The translations under genes were made by a program, and so were the position numbers. A stretch of 64,000 nucleotides of DNA from Massilia kyonggiensis (GTDB lineage: Bacteria; Pseudomonadota; Gammaproteobacteria; Burkholderiales; Burkholderiaceae_D), in the NCBI RefSeq assembly GCF_024756235.1, contig NZ_JANUGY010000017.1, positions 33,050-97,049 on the forward strand, read 5' to 3'. Numbering within the stretch: position 1 is the stretch's first letter; each line of letters starts with the position of its first letter. The notes beneath the pieces are model-generated. The model was not told the DNA's origin. It ran no database searches and was given only the letters and a program-made list of their open reading frames with translations. Below, in pieces: positions 61,301-64,000 of the stretch.

Positions 61301-61728
61301 TTGCTGTTGGCATTGCCGCGTACCCAGAACAATTGAACCAGTGCCACGTGCTGGCCCGTTTCATTTTCGTACTGCAGTGTCAGCGCCGACCAGGTGGTGC
61401 CGGCGCGAAGGTAACGTACGGCCGATTCGCCAGAGGCGGCATCGGTCTGGGCGGTCCAGGCGCCGCGCACATAACTGACCAGACTGCGGTCGCGTCCGGC
61501 ACGGCTGGCTTCGCGCGCGGCGGCATTGAAGTCGATCCAGCGCGGCGGCACGAGCAGGGCGGAGAGGGCGTCGAGCAACGTCGATTTACCGGCGCCGGAG
61601 CGGCCGACGATCAGGAATCCGCGCTTGCTGACCGGGATATCATGCAAGCCGCTGAACGTGCCCCAGTTGAACACTTGCAGGCGCGTCATGCGAAATTGTT
61701 CATTGGTGCCTGGCGCCGACACGTTCAT
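58366..61728 (-). CDS. jetC: Wadjet SMC-like ATPase JetC
   Basis: JetC is the MukB-like SMC ATPase that extrudes DNA loops to test circle size. The 1120-residue protein has the Walker A GRSGAGKST at residues 42-50, two long coiled-coil arms rich in Glu/Arg/Gln between about 230 and 880 with a hinge-like globular part near the middle. The ABC signature GLSGGQ lies at 997-1002 and Walker B VVLDE at 1032-1036. All ATPase motifs are present. Its start overlaps jetB by four bases (ATGA). Confidence 0.96.
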   Translation of the reverse strand: MNVSAPGTNEQFRMTRLQVFNWGTFSGLHDIPVSKRGFLIVGRSGAGKSTLLDALSALLVPPRWIDFNAAAREASRAGRDRSLVSYVRGAWTAQTDAASGESAVRYLRAGTTWSALTLQYENETGQHVALVQLFWVRGNANSNRDVKSYFLVLERPFDLRELQDFGSNNFDVRKLKQTLPDAFARDEFRPYCERFCRLLGIDSEMALRLLHKTQSAKNVGDLNAFLRDFMLDKPETFEVADRLVSEFGELHAAHQAVVTAREQVRILAPARSRHQHMATLELKRNGLQELVAGMHSYRERLRMTLLAEHITALGIELEGLAGNVQRRQNVLDNRSAALRDLERQRREAGGAQIEFFNNEIETLKTQREERMRKRHQAVEACKALGWDLRPNPQGFAELLSMARQEIEDWQHDDLQQDALLALDREATEVRSRRAVVDHELASLRRQPSNIPAPMLELRRQIAESIGVAEAALPFVGELIEVKPEESTWRGAAERVLHGFALSILVQEDQYAAVSAYVNDTDLGRKLVYYRTVRGEQPARPLQAQSLVLKLNVKEDGFSGWLRNELRQRFDYDCVESLRAFRAARERALTREGQVRHNRSRHEKDDRTSVDARQYWVLGFDNRAKLALYEEESRQLREREARLEAQLRVLRGQRQARATRLLQCQTLANLQWQEIDVLPLADRIAAIQRQLDALQTGNADLQRIEERLRQQEDLVREARDTLNDELVEQRSRQKLCAEQEAQLAVLRDDPSIVALTPHQQSGLAQRYAAWNGTLRLKDVDNADRAVGKALHDEIRVIDSELAQGEKFVEAQFAIFINTWRADADGLDARLAAAPDFFRKLARLESDGLPAHEQRFFDLLQNQSHQNLAALSSYLNDGRKAILARMELVNDSLRQVPFNSGEHQRTYLHIQPKDRQLPEVQQFKQDITSALKHAWSDDREFAEARFIDLRRIVNRLASQEPEHRRWREAVLDVRQHVEFIGREFDADGQEVQVHQSGAGLSGGQRQKLATTVLAAALRYQLGGNDTGIPRYAPVVLDEAFDKADNEFTALAMNIFANFGFQMIVATPLKSVMTLEPFIGGACFVDIRERKASSVLLIEYDDERRRLKLEERLPEGDTLETAG

Positions 61729-62426
61729 GGTTCTTGGTCCTCATCATCGCCCAGCGGCTGGCGTGCCAGCGTGGGCAGTTCGCCGGCGGCCATGCGATCG
61801 TAAAGCGCGGTCAAGGCGATGATTTCCTCGGCCGAGAACAGCAGTTTGAGGGTCGGCGCGATTTCAAAGCGGTCCTCGCTGGCACGCAGCTTTTGCAGGA
61901 TATTGTGCTTTTTGAGCTTTTCGATCGACGCATTGACACGCTTGCCGAATCCAGCCCGGTCGGTGCTCGCGGTCCGTTCGTAGGGTATGAGGTTTTCGAT
62001 CATCTCGTCGCGTGCGATCACCGCACGTTCCCCATGGGAATCCGCCTGGGTCAGCCGCTGGCGCAGGAACAGCAGCAGGACCGAATCGATGAAGGTCAGT
62101 TGCGCGCGCCGCAGCAGGATGGGAATGTCCAGATCTTCGGCCGCCACCTGGCTGGTGAAGGCAACCTGCACATCGCGGTCCAGCACCAGCTCGAGGAACA
62201 GCTCGGCCAGGCGGCGCCGGATGACCTGTTCGTCGCGCAGGAGGACGGGCCACAACCGGGGATGGCGCCGTCCTTCGAGCGACGGCCCGGACAGCAGCTG
62301 CACCAGGACGCGCCGCGTGTCGAGCGGCAACTCGCCCGTGTCGTTGACGAATAACACGCCGGCAGGTTGCGCATCATCGGCGTGGACGGACGTGAACGCG
62401 CCGTCAGGTGCCGGCTCGGATATCAC
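61725..62426 (-). CDS. jetB: Wadjet kite subunit JetB (DUF4194)
   Basis: JetB is the MukE-like winged-helix (kite) subunit that binds the JetA kleisin. The 233-residue protein matches DUF4194, with DTRRVLVQLLSGPSLEGRRH near residue 37 and LRRAQLTFIDSVLLLFLRQRL in the middle. It also has VNASIEKLKKHNILQKL near the C-terminus. It starts with GTG at 62426, well supported by GGAG seven bases upstream, and overlaps the end of jetA by 23 bases. Confidence 0.94.
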   Translation of the reverse strand: MISEPAPDGAFTSVHADDAQPAGVLFVNDTGELPLDTRRVLVQLLSGPSLEGRRHPRLWPVLLRDEQVIRRRLAELFLELVLDRDVQVAFTSQVAAEDLDIPILLRRAQLTFIDSVLLLFLRQRLTQADSHGERAVIARDEMIENLIPYERTASTDRAGFGKRVNASIEKLKKHNILQKLRASEDRFEIAPTLKLLFSAEEIIALTALYDRMAAGELPTLARQPLGDDEDQEP

Positions 62427-63873
62427 TTAGTTTCTCCTTCAAAAAATAGATGAGCGGAATGCGTGCCTGCCGGGCGATGCCATCGCCACCGATCCAGGCG
62501 ACGGTCTCGCCGCTTTCCCCCACGATGCCATGGCGCGCGCCCAACGCAAGCAGGCCGAGCACGCTGCCGAGGCCCTGGCTGGCCGGGAACACGCACAAGA
62601 CTTCGCCGATCGAAGCTTGCGACCGCACGTCCAGTACGCTGCCCACATTCTCCCGCAGTGAACGGAAATCGATCTCGGACTGGGCGACGAGGTCGCCGAT
62701 CATCGTCAGGTCGAGCGGCGCGGCGTCGCTCTCGGCCATCCGATCGGGCAAGGCTTGCAGGGCAGGGTCGTGCAGGACCCATTGCGACAGCGACGCGAGC
62801 CTGCTGCTGGTAAGCGGCAGCGTGTAGTGCAGGGCCTCGGTCGCCTTGACCTCGTCCTTCAGCGCGAGCGCGGCCCGTTGCGCCTTGCGCAATAACTGGT
62901 TCAGGCGGCGTTGTTCGATGAATTCCCGGCTCTGCACGAAATTTTTCAGGCTGCGCGCGAAGGACTGTAGTACGTCGTGCACCATCCCACCCTGGTCCAG
63001 CAGGGTGCGCGTCAGGCGCAGCAGGAAGCGGCGCTCGTCGGCGTCGAGGGCAGCCACGAAATCACGTGACATCAGCTGGTCGAGCGCATCGTCCAGTGTC
63101 GCGGACTGGACCGGATCGGTGAGCAGCCGCCAGAACGCGGAGAACGTGCGCCCGGCTTCGCTCTCCGAAATGACGTCGATGCCGGCGAACAGCGCGTCGA
63201 GCACTTCGCCGCGGTTGCCATCGTTGTCCATGATCCGCTCGCGCAGGTTGCGGTTCAGTTGCTCGAACTGGTCGCGCACGCGGCGGAAATCGCCAGCGAG
63301 ATTGTCGGCCAGGGCAATGATCTCGCGCGTACGTTCCAATGCCGCGCTTTCTGCCAGCACCTGGAACGTGCCGAGTTCGATGTCGGAAATTTCTTGCGCT
63401 ATTCGTTCCTGCTCGGTGCGCAAGCGCGCGATGCGCCGTTCCTTGTCGGCATCGGTATCGTCGGCCAGCCTGGCCAGCGCCCCGATGACCAGGCCAAGGC
63501 GGCTTTCGGTTGCCGCGTTGTGTGGCCTGGTCAAACTGGCGACGTAGCGGATCGCATCGACGGTCGAGGTGGCGAGCTCGTACTCTTCTTCCTTGGAACC
63601 CGGCGGAAAGCGCCGTTCCAGATAGCCTTCGGCAAGCCAGCGGGCCACATATAACTGCGCCGTCTGCGGCCAGTCCTCGCCTCGGTTGCGCAATTGCTCG
63701 AGGTCGTGCTCGATGCGCTCGTGCAGAATTGACGCCGGCAGGTTCCGGTCAGCGTCGTACAAATGGGTTTGCAGCAGCGCGAGCACGGTTGGCCCCGTAT
63801 CGGCCGCCAGCAGGCGCCACAATGGCTGGCCGCGCAGCTGGCGGTAGAGGGCGAGGGGTCTGTCGGCTTTCAT
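62404..63873 (-). CDS. jetA: Wadjet kleisin subunit JetA (DUF3375)
   Basis: JetA is the MukF-like kleisin that bridges the JetC heads. The 489-residue protein matches DUF3375: LWRLLAADTGPTVLALLQTH near the N-terminus, WPQTAQLYVARWLAEGYLERR, then a long helical part with ERRIARLRTEQERIAQEISD and a C-terminal wing (EVLCVFPASQGLGSVLGLL). It is the first gene of the operon; the order jetA-B-C-D is that of type I Wadjet. The DNA before its start is only 127 bases long within the window. Confidence 0.94.
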   Translation of the reverse strand: MKADRPLALYRQLRGQPLWRLLAADTGPTVLALLQTHLYDADRNLPASILHERIEHDLEQLRNRGEDWPQTAQLYVARWLAEGYLERRFPPGSKEEEYELATSTVDAIRYVASLTRPHNAATESRLGLVIGALARLADDTDADKERRIARLRTEQERIAQEISDIELGTFQVLAESAALERTREIIALADNLAGDFRRVRDQFEQLNRNLRERIMDNDGNRGEVLDALFAGIDVISESEAGRTFSAFWRLLTDPVQSATLDDALDQLMSRDFVAALDADERRFLLRLTRTLLDQGGMVHDVLQSFARSLKNFVQSREFIEQRRLNQLLRKAQRAALALKDEVKATEALHYTLPLTSSRLASLSQWVLHDPALQALPDRMAESDAAPLDLTMIGDLVAQSEIDFRSLRENVGSVLDVRSQASIGEVLCVFPASQGLGSVLGLLALGARHGIVGESGETVAWIGGDGIARQARIPLIYFLKEKLSDIRAGT

Positions 63874-63930
63874 CGCGCAAGAATCGTGGTTACGTGATTG
63901 TAGCGCAGGCCATCAGCGGACTTTCGAGAC

Positions 63931-63981
63931 ATTTTGCCGAGAAGATGGTCGGCTTCGCTGATCCAGTCAAAATTTGCCGAG
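63931..63981. repeat. Direct repeat at the right edge
   Basis: ATTTTGCCGAG (63931-63941) recurs as AATTTGCCGAG (63971-63981), 40 bases apart. Flanking bases are partly similar. This may be part of a mobile-element end with several transposase binding sites, but the window stops too soon to tell. Confidence 0.4.
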
Positions 63982-64000
63982 TACAGATCGGTAGGTTAGG

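Noticed and set aside
1..64000. CRISPR arrays, tRNA and rRNA genes
   Set aside because: No regular repeat-spacer array and no recognisable tRNA cloverleaf or rRNA segment was found by eye.

Overview
The window reads as chromosomal DNA of a high-GC (mid-60s percent by eye) betaproteobacterium, most likely Oxalobacteraceae (Massilia/Telluria-like). The basis is the gene content: uvrA facing ssb, several large TonB-dependent receptors linked to polysaccharide enzymes, an extracellular PHB depolymerase, and AaeXAB-type efflux. The genus is an inference. No rRNA, tRNA or CRISPR array was recognised. Coding density is high, and very long antisense open frames are a by-product of GC-rich third positions.

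Region by region. 1-2.8 kb: 5' part of uvrA with a perfect LexA box, ssb with a good terminator, and a small soluble protein ending in an MCP-like tip. 2.75-6.7 kb: Tat-exported GH28-like beta-helix protein, DUF4287 protein, and a sensor kinase/response regulator pair. 6.8-15.5 kb: PQQ-type beta-propeller, LamG-GH2 glycosidase, TonB receptor and a lipoprotein esterase. Two promoters here (propeller and esterase) share an identical arrangement TGAAG-N6-TGAAG ahead of a TAGAAT -10 box, which suggests they are targets of the adjacent response regulator. The GH2 gene and the receptor share a different TTTAGTAAAG motif. 15.7-25.5 kb: a leftward six-gene operon gntK, TonB receptor, GntP permease, beta-helix/lactonase-like fusion, esterase and ThuA protein, preceded by two GntR/LacI-type palindromes. 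It looks like a locus that takes up and degrades a gluconate-yielding (oxidised) glycan.

25.5-30 kb: AI-2E family transporter, glycolipid-binding-like protein, DUF418 membrane protein and an MFS transporter with a strong terminator. 30.1-36.8 kb: a two-armed convergent glycan cluster, with DUF4254, GT2 and GT9 going right and a NodU-type carbamoyltransferase, an N,N-dimethylformamidase-like protein and a second GT9 going left. It is the least explained multi-gene unit in the window. 37-44.4 kb: nudC, a membrane protein of unknown function, folE, a lone IS5-type ORF, a lipoprotein, and a molybdenum aldehyde oxidoreductase (PaoABC-like). 44.4-49.6 kb: MarR-controlled efflux operon (MarR, FUSC pump, DUF1656, HlyD, NodT). 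49.6-53.8 kb: a leftward operon of TonB receptor, Tat-exported glycerophosphodiester phosphodiesterase and HAD phosphatase, preceded by a four-repeat Pho box with exact 11-bp spacing, so probably phosphate-starvation controlled.

53.9-57.1 kb: PHB depolymerase, acyltransferase and HNH endonuclease, somewhat AT-richer. 57.2-63.9 kb: a complete type I Wadjet anti-plasmid system (jetA-jetB-jetC-jetD) in one tightly overlapping leftward operon. Short direct repeats lie beyond its start at the window edge.
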